Shown one piece after another: positions 8,524 to 15,188 of a stretch of DNA of 22,810 nucleotides. Made by a program: the position numbers and the translations under genes. Origin of the DNA: Bacillota bacterium (lineage in GTDB: Bacteria; Bacillota; Clostridia; Christensenellales; CAG-138); NCBI GenBank assembly GCA_023455425.1, contig JAEYCM010000045.1:1-22810 (forward strand), in the 5' to 3' direction. The stretch's first letter is position 1, and every line of letters begins with the position of its first letter. The notes under the pieces were generated by a model. The model ran no database searches, was not told the origin of the DNA, and was given only the letters and a program-made list of their open reading frames with translations.

Positions 8524-9729
8524 CTAGAGCTTCATGGCCAAAGCCAGTTTGTCCGCCAGGAAAGAGATTTCGTCCAACGCTTCCGCGTTGGGCTTTAATC
8601 TTGCCCGCACCGTGCCGGCTACTTTGTACCCGAGCCCTATGAGCCGCTGCTCCACCATGGGCACCGCTTCCCCGCTCCAGCCGTAGGAGCCGAAAACAGC
8701 CGCAGAGCGACCTCGTACCACCGGAATGGAAACATGCGTAAGCGCCATCCAGATTGGCGCCATGGCATCCGCATTGACCGTGGGGCTGCCAATGGCGAGC
8801 GCGTCCGCCCGGTGGATATGCGAGGCGGCCTCGTTGGGAGTAAATTCGGCGATATCCGCCATATCAATCTCCGCGCCACGCGCGCCCAAATCCTCCGCAA
8901 GCTTTTCCGCCAACAGGCGCGTATATCCATAACAGCTTACATACCCGATAAACACGCGTTTGCCCGTAAGGGGCTGATGCTCTGATGCCCATTCTCGGTA
9001 GAGCGCAATGCCCTCCTCCGGATTTTGATCCAGTACCGGCCCGTGGGAAGGCAATACCGCGCGGATTGGGAGATTCAATTCCGTTACATGCGCAACCGCG
9101 CGCGTCACATGCCCCGCAAACGGGCGCATGATGCAATCAAAATAGAACCTGCGCGCGTCTTTGAAACTTTTATCCGTCCGGCTTTCGAGCACGTGCTCGG
9201 GGGCGAAGTGGCAGCCGAACGCATCGCATGTAAACAGCGCGCCGCTGAGCTCCTCATAGGTGAATATCGTATCCGGCCAGTGCAGAAACGGGGCCATGAT
9301 AAACCGGAGTTTGCGCCCGCCAAGGTCCACAGTATCGCCTTCCTTGACTACATCGATGGGAAGCTCCCGGTTTGCAATGTGCGGCAGGTACAGCGAACCC
9401 GGCTTGGAAGAGAGGATGCGCGCATGCGGCGCAAGCTTTAAAAGCTCCGCGAGGGACCCGGAATGGTCCGGCTCCGTATGCTGCAATATAATGTAATCAA
9501 TTTTACTTGGATCGATCAGTTGGCGAATCAGCGCAAGGCTTTCATCCAAAAATCCGTCCCTTACGGTATCGATCAGCGCGGTCTTTTCGTTGCCCTGCAC
9601 CAGGTAGGAGTTATAGCTCGTGCCGTATTTCGTTTCCATGATGACATCAAAATGCCTGAGCGTTTCATGGATTGCCCCCACCCAATGGATCCCTTCCAAT
9701 ATTTTTACCGGCATGTCTGGATGCTTCAT
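8524..9729 (-). CDS. fprA: FprA-type flavodiiron protein (A-type)
   Basis: A 401-residue two-domain enzyme that reduces O2 to water and/or NO to N2O in anaerobes. The N-terminal metallo-beta-lactamase-like domain has all diiron ligands: His84, Glu86, Asp88 (HTEPDH), His150, Asp169 and His229 (PSHGP). The C-terminal flavodoxin domain begins near residue 257 with the FMN loop region VFIGYVSCYGYT; the usual first-loop S/T-x-x-G-x-T pattern is visible as SCYGYT (265-270). No rubredoxin or NADH oxidoreductase domain is fused, which makes it the simple A type needing an external electron donor not present in this window. ATG 9729 has GAGGG (9737-9741) as ribosome site. Divergent from tetR. Confidence 0.95.
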   Translation of the reverse strand: MKHPDMPVKILEGIHWVGAIHETLRHFDVIMETKYGTSYNSYLVQGNEKTALIDTVRDGFLDESLALIRQLIDPSKIDYIILQHTEPDHSGSLAELLKLAPHARILSSKPGSLYLPHIANRELPIDVVKEGDTVDLGGRKLRFIMAPFLHWPDTIFTYEELSGALFTCDAFGCHFAPEHVLESRTDKSFKDARRFYFDCIMRPFAGHVTRAVAHVTELNLPIRAVLPSHGPVLDQNPEEGIALYREWASEHQPLTGKRVFIGYVSCYGYTRLLAEKLAEDLGARGAEIDMADIAEFTPNEAASHIHRADALAIGSPTVNADAMAPIWMALTHVSIPVVRGRSAAVFGSYGWSGEAVPMVEQRLIGLGYKVAGTVRARLKPNAEALDEISFLADKLALAMKL

Positions 9730-9781
9730 CGTTTGTCCCTCTTTTCTGCTGATATGCTCGTACTTGTTTGCACTTAACTTT

Positions 9782-9787
9782 AGTATA
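9782..9787 (-). promoter_or_regulatory. Possible -10 box of fprA
   Basis: TATACT on the minus strand, about 50 bases before the fprA start codon. The -35 region is occupied by the base of a hairpin (9805-9826) and does not match the consensus well, so the call is weak. Confidence 0.3.
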
Positions 9788-9804
9788 AACGCCTTTATGA
9801 TGAA

Positions 9805-9826
9805 AAAACCTGTGAAAACAGGTTTT
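9805..9826 (-). terminator. Terminator-like hairpin upstream of fprA
   Basis: On the minus strand AAAACCTG-TTTTCA-CAGGTTTT is followed by further T, the form of an intrinsic terminator. No gene on the minus strand ends here, so it could be an attenuator in a long fprA leader or the end of a small RNA. Confidence 0.45.
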
Positions 9827-9882
9827 GTTTGATTGCGTACTGTCTTTTTGCATGTTCAAAACGAATGACACGAGCCTGTCGC

Positions 9883-9907
9883 CTTCAATACAGCCGCTAT
9901 ATTGAAG
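9883..9907. promoter_or_regulatory. 25-bp palindrome between fprA and tetR
   Basis: Arms CTTCAATA (9883-9890) and TATTGAAG (9900-9907) around CAGCCGCTA, itself nearly symmetric (AGC/GCT), with centre at 9895. It lies 25 bases upstream of the tetR -35 box. It has the size of a dimeric regulator's operator; what binds it is unknown. Confidence 0.4.
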
Positions 9908-9931
9908 CAACAAAAATCGTGCACGCTATGC

Positions 9932-9960
9932 TTGACAAGCGCAGAAGATAGCCTTACAAT
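9932..9960 (+). promoter_or_regulatory. Promoter of the tetR-SGNH operon
   Basis: TTGACA (9932-9937), 17 bases, TACAAT (9955-9960); the start of transcription would be near 9967. The -35 and -10 are the same hexamers as in the rrn promoter. Confidence 0.8.
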
Positions 9961-9970
9961 ATTTCTATAA

Positions 9971-9986
9971 TCGGTCAGCCGACCGA
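9971..9986 (+). promoter_or_regulatory. Putative TetR operator
   Basis: TCGGTCAGCCGACCGA: perfect 6-base arms with a 4-base spacer, just downstream of the expected transcription start and 20 bases before the regulator's start codon. This is the usual place and symmetry for TetR autoregulation. Confidence 0.6.
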
Positions 9987-10005
9987 CAAACAAGCGAGGT
10001 TTCGT

Positions 10006-10569
10006 ATGGCGCAAAAAAACGCAGAGGTAGAAAGCACGCGGCAGGGCATACGCCAAACCGCATCCGCACTTTTTATGACGGGGGGCGTGCACGCCACAAG
10101 TTTGGCGGATATCGCGAAGGCCGCAAAGCTTTCTAAGGGTACGCTCTACTACCATTACCCCACCAAAGAGTATCTCGTGCTGGATATTGCCGAAGAGCAT
10201 TTCAGCCGCATGACCGATAGCATATTCGCCTGGATCGACACTTTGGCGGAAGGAATGCCCGCGCAGGAGGCGCTGCGCGCGCTGACCGAAACGCTGCTGC
10301 AGGACCCGGATGCCATGCGCCTGCACTTCGCACTGATGAGCGAGGCGCTGCGGGAAGAGGGCGCTTTAAGAAAGCGCGTTGCCGCCAAGCAGCGCGAATG
10401 GGCCGTGATGCTCGAGGTGGGCTCACTCCGCATGACGGAACCTGGCGCACAGCGCTTCCGCACCTACAGCCGCGCGTATCTGGCGTTGCTGGACGGCTGC
10501 GCGCTGCACCAACTGTTGACCGGCCATCTCGATGTGGATATTTTATTGAAATTATTGACGGAGGAGTAA
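10006..10569 (+). CDS. TetR/AcrR family transcriptional regulator
   Basis: A 187-residue one-component repressor. The N-terminal DNA-binding domain is typical (residues about 10-60: ALFMTGGVHATSLADIAKAA followed by LSKGTLYYHYPTKEYLV). The C-terminal ligand-binding domain is helical and not specific enough to name a ligand. The start ATG 10006 has a modest GCGAGG site (9994-9999). The gene overlaps the ribosome site of the next gene, so the two form an operon with one promoter and an operator palindrome at 9971-9986, suggesting self-repression and control of the SGNH hydrolase. Confidence 0.92.
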   Translation: MAQKNAEVESTRQGIRQTASALFMTGGVHATSLADIAKAAKLSKGTLYYHYPTKEYLVLDIAEEHFSRMTDSIFAWIDTLAEGMPAQEALRALTETLLQDPDAMRLHFALMSEALREEGALRKRVAAKQREWAVMLEVGSLRMTEPGAQRFRTYSRAYLALLDGCALHQLLTGHLDVDILLKLLTEE

Positions 10570-10571
10570 GC

Positions 10572-11303
10572 ATGAGTACGGAAAAGCAAATTCCTTGCGA
10601 CGGAAGCATCCTGGTTGCGGGCGATTCAATTGCAAAAGGTGTATGCTATGACGACTCCCGCAAGCGCCATGTGTTGCTGCCAAGCGCCTTCTGCGCGCAG
10701 GTCGCGCGGCTGATTAAGCCCGCGGTGGAGAACATTTCCCGCTACGGTTACAAAAGCGGTGAACTGTTGAGCGCCCTCCTGGAGAACCTCAGACGCAAAG
10801 AAGAGCCGCCTTCCATCGTGCTGCTGGAAGTGGGGGGTAACGACTGCGCGTTCGATTGGGACGCCGTGGCGAAGGACCCGCTTGCTCCCCACATCCCCAA
10901 CACGCCGCTGGAAGAGTACGAGAGCAATCTGTTGCAGATGGTGGACGCCGTAAACGACGTGGGCGCGCAGCCCATACTCTGCAACCTTCCGCCCATCGAC
11001 GCGGAAAAGTACTTCAACTTCATTTCCAACCGGGAGCCGGAACGCTCCCGGCAGATTTTAAAATTCTTAGGCGACGTTGGCCGCATCTATTGGTGGCATG
11101 AGCGCTACAGCATGACGGTGGAGCGGGTGGCACAGGCCACGCATACCCCGCTGATGCTGCTGCGCGCCTCCATGCTCAAGGATGAGGATTACCGTTCCTA
11201 CATCTGCGAGGACGGCATGCACCCCAACGAAACGGGACACCAGAAGCTGACCGCCGCCATGCTCCATTATATCCGCAATTACGCGCCCGCCATGCTGGCG
11301 TAA
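10572..11303 (+). CDS. SGNH/GDSL-type hydrolase
   Basis: A 243-residue hydrolase with the SGNH catalytic blocks: block I AGDSI with the nucleophile Ser19, a glycine at about 59-63 (RYGYK), block III GGND at 88-91, and block V DGMH with Asp214 and His217. No signal peptide, so it acts in the cytoplasm, perhaps as an esterase or acyl hydrolase of unknown substrate. The start ATG 10572 is two bases after the tetR stop and has GGAGGAG (10559-10565) inside the end of tetR; the longer upstream frame is only tetR read in another frame. Followed by a strong terminator. Confidence 0.9.
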   Translation: MSTEKQIPCDGSILVAGDSIAKGVCYDDSRKRHVLLPSAFCAQVARLIKPAVENISRYGYKSGELLSALLENLRRKEEPPSIVLLEVGGNDCAFDWDAVAKDPLAPHIPNTPLEEYESNLLQMVDAVNDVGAQPILCNLPPIDAEKYFNFISNREPERSRQILKFLGDVGRIYWWHERYSMTVERVAQATHTPLMLLRASMLKDEDYRSYICEDGMHPNETGHQKLTAAMLHYIRNYAPAMLA

Positions 11304-11322
11304 GATCAAAAGCAACGCAAAA

Positions 11323-11356
11323 AGGCGAAGACTCCAGAGTCTTCGCCTCTTTCTTG
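11323..11356 (+). terminator. Rho-independent terminator of the tetR-SGNH operon
   Basis: Perfect 12-base arms AGGCGAAGACTC (11323-11334) and GAGTCTTCGCCT (11337-11348), followed by CTTTCTT; a CA loop of two bases in sequence opens a little in practice. Confidence 0.85.
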
Positions 11357-11399
11357 CGCGCTTTCCCGCGTTTTTATGTTCTGTTTCTTCTTAAATATA

Positions 11400-11428
11400 T
11401 ATACAACGCGCGCTTTTTGTGGTATACT
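11400..11428 (+). promoter_or_regulatory. Promoter of the recF-remB-gyrBA cluster
   Basis: TATACA (11400-11405), 17 bases, then an extended -10 TGGTATACT (11420-11428). The leader to recF at 11504 is about 70 bases and contains CCGGAGGG followed by a T run (11441-11456), which has no gene after it at the right distance. Confidence 0.6.
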
Positions 11429-11503
11429 GTTTCCATAGACCCGGAGGGCTTTTTTTGTGTACAAAAGCTTGCGAGTCGAATGAGTTGGCATAAAGGATGA
11501 CCC

Positions 11504-12610
11504 ATGCAGATTACGCTTGCCCGCCTGCAGCAATACCGCAGCTATGAGCGCCTGGTATGGAAACCCGCGCAGGGGTTATGCGTACTGCTCGGCGAAAACG
11601 CCGCAGGCAAAACCAATGTGCTCGAGGCGTTGTTTTTATGCGCCCTGGGGCGGAGCCACCGCACGCGGCACGATACGGAACTGGTCCGGTACGGGGAAGC
11701 GAGCGCGTGTGTGGGGCTGGAACTTACAAAGCGCACCGGCACCCACCGCATCGAATGCCGCCTGTATCGGGAAGGACGGCGGGAACTGAAAGTGGATGAC
11801 ATGCCGCTTTCCCGCTCGGGCGAACTGTTGGGCACGTTGCATGTGGTGATGTTTTCGCCGGAGGATTTGCGCCTGATCAAACAAGGCCCGGCGGAGCGAC
11901 GGCGGTTTTTGGACATGGAGCTTTCCCAGCTCCAGCCCGCGTACTACTACCGCCTGCAGCAGTATAACCTCGCGCTCAAACAGCGCAATGCGCTTTTGAA
12001 GAACCCGTCCGTTACCCCAAAGCTCCTTGCGCCGTGGGATGAGCAGCTTGCTATTCTGGGGGCGGGGCTGATCCATGCGCGGGCCGCGTTTATGGAGAAG
12101 CTTGCGGTGCTCGCAGGCGACCTCCACCGGCAGCTTTCCGGCGGCGAACGGCTGCATGTTGCGTATGAACCCGCCTTTGAGCCGGGGAGCGTGCAGCAGA
12201 CCGCGGAGCGCATGCAGCAGGGGCTTTTTGCTTCTTTGGAGCGCGACATCCGTACCGGCTCCACGCAGCAGGGCCCGCACCGGGACGATATCCTGCTGGA
12301 GCTCGACGGCGTGGATGTGCGCGCCTACGGCTCGCAGGGGCAGCAGCGCACCGCAGCGCTTGCCTTAAAGCTTTCCGAGCTTGCGCTGATGAAGGAGCTG
12401 GGCGGCGAACCGCCCGTACTGCTGCTCGACGACGTGCTTTCCGAGCTTGACTCGGCGCGGCAGCGGATGCTCGCCTGGGCCATGCGGGGCTCCCAGACGT
12501 TTTTGACCTGCACCCAACTTGCCGGGCTTGCGAGCGCGGGCATTACGGATATGACGGTGTATCAGGTTGCAGGCGGAACCGTTACAACAGCGGATATGGG
12601 GAATACTTAA
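11504..12610 (+). CDS. recF: DNA replication/repair protein RecF
   Basis: A 368-residue SMC-like ATPase that loads RecA at single-strand gaps with RecO and RecR. Walker A GENAAGKT is at 30-37 (Lys36), the ABC-type signature SQGQQRT lies at about 276-282, and Walker B LLLDDVLSELD at 306-316 (Asp309, Asp310). The middle coiled-coil lobe includes the conserved RRFLDMELSQ. The start ATG 11504 follows AAAGGATGA. First gene of a cluster with remB, gyrB and gyrA in the order known from Bacillus and Clostridium, but dnaA, dnaN and yaaA are not upstream here. Confidence 0.96.
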   Translation: MQITLARLQQYRSYERLVWKPAQGLCVLLGENAAGKTNVLEALFLCALGRSHRTRHDTELVRYGEASACVGLELTKRTGTHRIECRLYREGRRELKVDDMPLSRSGELLGTLHVVMFSPEDLRLIKQGPAERRRFLDMELSQLQPAYYYRLQQYNLALKQRNALLKNPSVTPKLLAPWDEQLAILGAGLIHARAAFMEKLAVLAGDLHRQLSGGERLHVAYEPAFEPGSVQQTAERMQQGLFASLERDIRTGSTQQGPHRDDILLELDGVDVRAYGSQGQQRTAALALKLSELALMKELGGEPPVLLLDDVLSELDSARQRMLAWAMRGSQTFLTCTQLAGLASAGITDMTVYQVAGGTVTTADMGNT

Positions 12611-12668
12611 AACGCTTTAAAATTCTTGCTTTGCCGTATAGACGGCGCCGCTTGGAAGGAGGACACAA

Positions 12669-12944
12669 ATGATCGTACACATCGGCTGGGAAGTCTGCGT
12701 TGTGTCCAGGGACGTCATCGCCATACTGGATAAAAAAAGTGCGCTCTCCTCACCGGAGACCGCGCAGTTCATCCGCCTTGCCAAGGAGCAGAAGCGCTTT
12801 ACCCCCTGCGAAGAAGGGGAACGCGCTTACCTGTTGGTGCAGGAAGAGAAAAGCGATACGGTGCGCGTGATCGCTTCCGCCATCAGCCCGTCCACGCTGC
12901 AAAAACGCTTTATGAGCGACGGGCTGAGCGAACTGAACGCCTGA
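12669..12944 (+). CDS. remB: RemB/YaaB-like extracellular matrix regulator (DUF370)
   Basis: A 91-residue protein beginning MIVHIGWEVCVVSRDVIAIL, matching the DUF370 family member YaaB/RemB found between recF and gyrB in Bacillus. The family partner RemA is a DNA-binding protein that activates biofilm matrix genes; RemB is less well understood. AAGGAGG (12657-12663) lies six bases before ATG 12669, an excellent ribosome site. The position between recF and gyrB strongly supports the name. Confidence 0.85.
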   Translation: MIVHIGWEVCVVSRDVIAILDKKSALSSPETAQFIRLAKEQKRFTPCEEGERAYLLVQEEKSDTVRVIASAISPSTLQKRFMSDGLSELNA

Positions 12945-13005
12945 GGCCGCAATACCGATACCCCGGTGCGGACAAAGCCGCGTTTTATATAATTTTTACC
13001 ACCAA

Positions 13006-13023
13006 GCGTCCAGCGCCGGACGC
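13006..13023 (+). promoter_or_regulatory. Hairpin in the gyrB leader
   Basis: GCGTCC/GGACGC with a 6-base loop, just before the AAAGGA ribosome site of gyrB (13027-13032). A TATAAT at 12988-12993 could be an internal -10 box but has no -35 partner. The hairpin could influence gyrB translation; this is only a possibility. Confidence 0.3.
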
Positions 13024-13042
13024 ACGAAAGGATAGATACCTC

Positions 13043-15004
13043 ATGGAACAAAACGCGATACTTCAGAATGGACAGAACGGGTCTTCCTACGACGCCTCGC
13101 AAATCCAGGTGCTTGAAGGCCTGGAGGCCGTACGCCGCAGGCCCGGCATGTACATCGGCTCTACGGACACCCGGGGCCTGCACCACCTTGTAACCGAAAT
13201 TGTGGATAACTCCATCGACGAAGCATTGGCTGGGTACTGCAAGCATATTTCCATCACCATCCACGCGGACAATTCCGTCACCGTACAGGACGACGGGCGC
13301 GGCATCCCCGTGGGTTACCATGAAAAGACCGGTAAGAACGCGCTGGAAGTGTCGCTTACCATCCTGCACGCGGGCGGCAAATTCGGCGGCGGGGGATACA
13401 AGGTATCCGGCGGCCTGCACGGCGTGGGCCTGAGCTGCGTAAACGCGCTTTCCGAAAAGCTCGTTGCCACCGTATGCCGCGAAGGGGAAGTGTACCAGCA
13501 GACCTACGCGCGCGGCATCCCCACCACGGATGTGGAAAAGATCGGCGCCTGCCCCGTGGAAGAGCACGGCACCACCATCTGGTTCCTGCCGGACGCGGAG
13601 ATATTTGATGAAGTGAACTTTCACTTTGAAACGCTGGTCACCCGCCTGCGGGAACTTGCGTTCCTCAACGCGGGAATCCAGATTTGTGTCGAGGACCAGC
13701 GCGAAGGCCAGGCCATGCAGAAGTCCTTCTGCTACGAGGGCGGCATTATTTCCTTTGTGCAGCACCTGAACAAAAACAAAGAGGTGCTGCATCCGGAGCC
13801 GATTTATATTTCCGCCGCGCGCGAGGAAAACGGTACTGAGACCGCGAGCGTGGAAGTCGCGCTGCAGTATAACGACGGCTACAACGAGACCATCTTCACG
13901 TTTGCCAACAACATTTCCACTATTGAAGGCGGCGCGCACCTGGTGGGCTTTAAAAGCGCGCTGACCCGCGTCATCAACGATTACGCGCGCAAGTATAACC
14001 TGCTAAAAGCCGCCGACCCCGCGCTTTCCGGCGAGGACATCCGGGAAGGCTTGACTGCCATCATCAGCGTGAAGCTGATGGAGCCGCAGTTTGAAGGGCA
14101 GACCAAGACGAAGCTTGGCAACGCCGATATCCGCCCGCTGGTGGACGGCGCGGTCGCAAATGGGCTTTCCACCTATTTGGAGGAAAACCCGTCCATAGGA
14201 CGGCTTTTGATTGACAAATGCATTACGGCCTTCCGCGCGCGGGACGCGGCGCGAAAAGCGCGCGAGCTGACCCGCAGGAAGACCGCTCTTGACAGCACCG
14301 CCCTCCCCGGCAAGCTGGCCGACTGCCGCGAAAAAGACCCCAGTAAGTGCGAGCTGTTTATCGTAGAAGGCGATTCCGCGGGCGGCTCCGCCAAGCAGGG
14401 CAGGAACCCGCAGTTCCAGGCCATCCTCCCGCTGCGCGGCAAGATCCTCAACGTGGAAAAGACGCGCTTGGATAAGATACTGGCCAATGCGGAAATCAAG
14501 GCTATGATCACGGCGTTTGGCGCGGGGCTCGACACGGACTTTGACGTCAACAAGCTTCGGTACCACAAGATCGTCTGCATGACGGACGCGGACGTGGACG
14601 GAAGCCATATCAGGACACTGCTGTTGACCTTCTTCTACCGGCATATGCGCCCGCTCATCGAACAGGGGTATGTGTACGTGGCCCAGCCGCCGCTTTATAA
14701 AATCAGCCGCGGCAAGATCGAGCGCTACGCGTATTCCGACGAAGAGCTCGAAGCCATCCTTACCGAGATTGGCCGCGACCCCAAGCCCAACATCCAGCGC
14801 TACAAAGGTTTGGGCGAAATGAACCCGGAACAGCTCTGGGAAACGACCATGGACCCCGACCGCCGCATCATGAAACAGGTGCAGCTCGACGACGACATGC
14901 TGGTGGACGATGAAATCTTCACCATCCTGATGGGCGATAAGGTTGAGCCCCGTCGCGAGTTTATTGAAGCGAACTCAAAACTCGTAACGGATCTGGATAT
15001 ATAA
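13043..15004 (+). CDS. gyrB: DNA gyrase subunit B
   Basis: A 653-residue ATPase subunit of DNA gyrase, which introduces negative supercoils with GyrA. The GHKL ATPase part has the N-box around Glu52 (EIVDNSIDEAL), the ATP lid motif DDGRGIPV and GGLHGVGLSCVNALS. The TOPRIM part has VEGDSAGG with Glu442 and DADVD at 515-519. The C-terminal QRYKGLGEMNPEQLW is the usual gyrase tail. Length is as usual for Firmicutes, without the insert seen in enterobacteria. ATG 13043 follows AAAGGA at 13027-13032. Fourth position of the recF cluster; coding on into gyrA after a repeat-rich gap. Confidence 0.98.
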   Translation: MEQNAILQNGQNGSSYDASQIQVLEGLEAVRRRPGMYIGSTDTRGLHHLVTEIVDNSIDEALAGYCKHISITIHADNSVTVQDDGRGIPVGYHEKTGKNALEVSLTILHAGGKFGGGGYKVSGGLHGVGLSCVNALSEKLVATVCREGEVYQQTYARGIPTTDVEKIGACPVEEHGTTIWFLPDAEIFDEVNFHFETLVTRLRELAFLNAGIQICVEDQREGQAMQKSFCYEGGIISFVQHLNKNKEVLHPEPIYISAAREENGTETASVEVALQYNDGYNETIFTFANNISTIEGGAHLVGFKSALTRVINDYARKYNLLKAADPALSGEDIREGLTAIISVKLMEPQFEGQTKTKLGNADIRPLVDGAVANGLSTYLEENPSIGRLLIDKCITAFRARDAARKARELTRRKTALDSTALPGKLADCREKDPSKCELFIVEGDSAGGSAKQGRNPQFQAILPLRGKILNVEKTRLDKILANAEIKAMITAFGAGLDTDFDVNKLRYHKIVCMTDADVDGSHIRTLLLTFFYRHMRPLIEQGYVYVAQPPLYKISRGKIERYAYSDEELEAILTEIGRDPKPNIQRYKGLGEMNPEQLWETTMDPDRRIMKQVQLDDDMLVDDEIFTILMGDKVEPRREFIEANSKLVTDLDI

Positions 15005-15010
15005 ACACGC

Positions 15011-15056
15011 GGGGGCTTTGCCCCCGGTCCCCCACCCAAGGGACCCTTCCCTTGGG
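15011..15056 (+). repeat. Palindrome pair in the gyrB-gyrA gap
   Basis: Hairpin GGGGGC-TTT-GCCCCC (15011-15025) followed after nine bases by CCCAAGGG-ACCCTT-CCCTTGGG (15035-15056) and GGAATCCCC. Paired palindromes of this look are dispersed in intergenic regions of many gut clostridia. The first may act as a weak terminator for gyrB, but there is no T run. Confidence 0.6.
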
Positions 15057-15070
15057 AATCCCCTTCTAAT

Positions 15071-15101
15071 GAAAACGCCCAATGATCGTTTTCAGATTGG
15101 G
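15071..15101. repeat. Overlapping alternative stems in the gyrB-gyrA gap
   Basis: GAAAACG (15071-15077) can pair with CGTTTTC (15087-15093), and CCCAAT (15078-15083) can pair with ATTGGG (15096-15101). The two stems overlap and exclude each other. ATTGGG belongs to the edge of repeat copy 2. Confidence 0.45.
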
Positions 15102-15152
15102 TTCTTAGGGGCGTTACGCCCCTAAGCGGGTGTTTGCGGGCAGCGCCCGCAA
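15096..15152 (-). repeat. Double-hairpin dispersed repeat, copy 2
   Basis: On the minus strand, TTGCGGGC/GCCCGCAA (15134-15152, 3-base loop) is followed by arms CTTAGGGGCG and CGCCCCTAAG around TAA (15104-15126), then AACCCAAT. This is the same plan as copy 3 at 17708-17763, in the opposite direction; stem bases that differ change on both sides and keep the pairing. Confidence 0.75.
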
Positions 15153-15188
15153 CGTACCCTAAAACAGCAGAAAGGCACGAAGAGACTT

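Noticed and set aside
9856..10326. 156-residue minus-strand open frame across the fprA-tetR gap
   Set aside because: It covers the tetR promoter, operator and DNA-binding domain on the wrong strand and has no recognisable domain.
13201..13209. TGTGGATAA, a perfect DnaA-box sequence, near the recF-gyrB cluster
   Set aside because: It lies inside gyrB where it encodes the conserved residues around Val-Asp-Asn of the N-box, and no cluster of further boxes is present. It is not evidence of an origin.
15005..15188. CRISPR array or insertion sequence in the gyrB-gyrA gap
   Set aside because: The palindromes are not regularly spaced direct repeats, there are no unique spacers, and no transposase frame is present.
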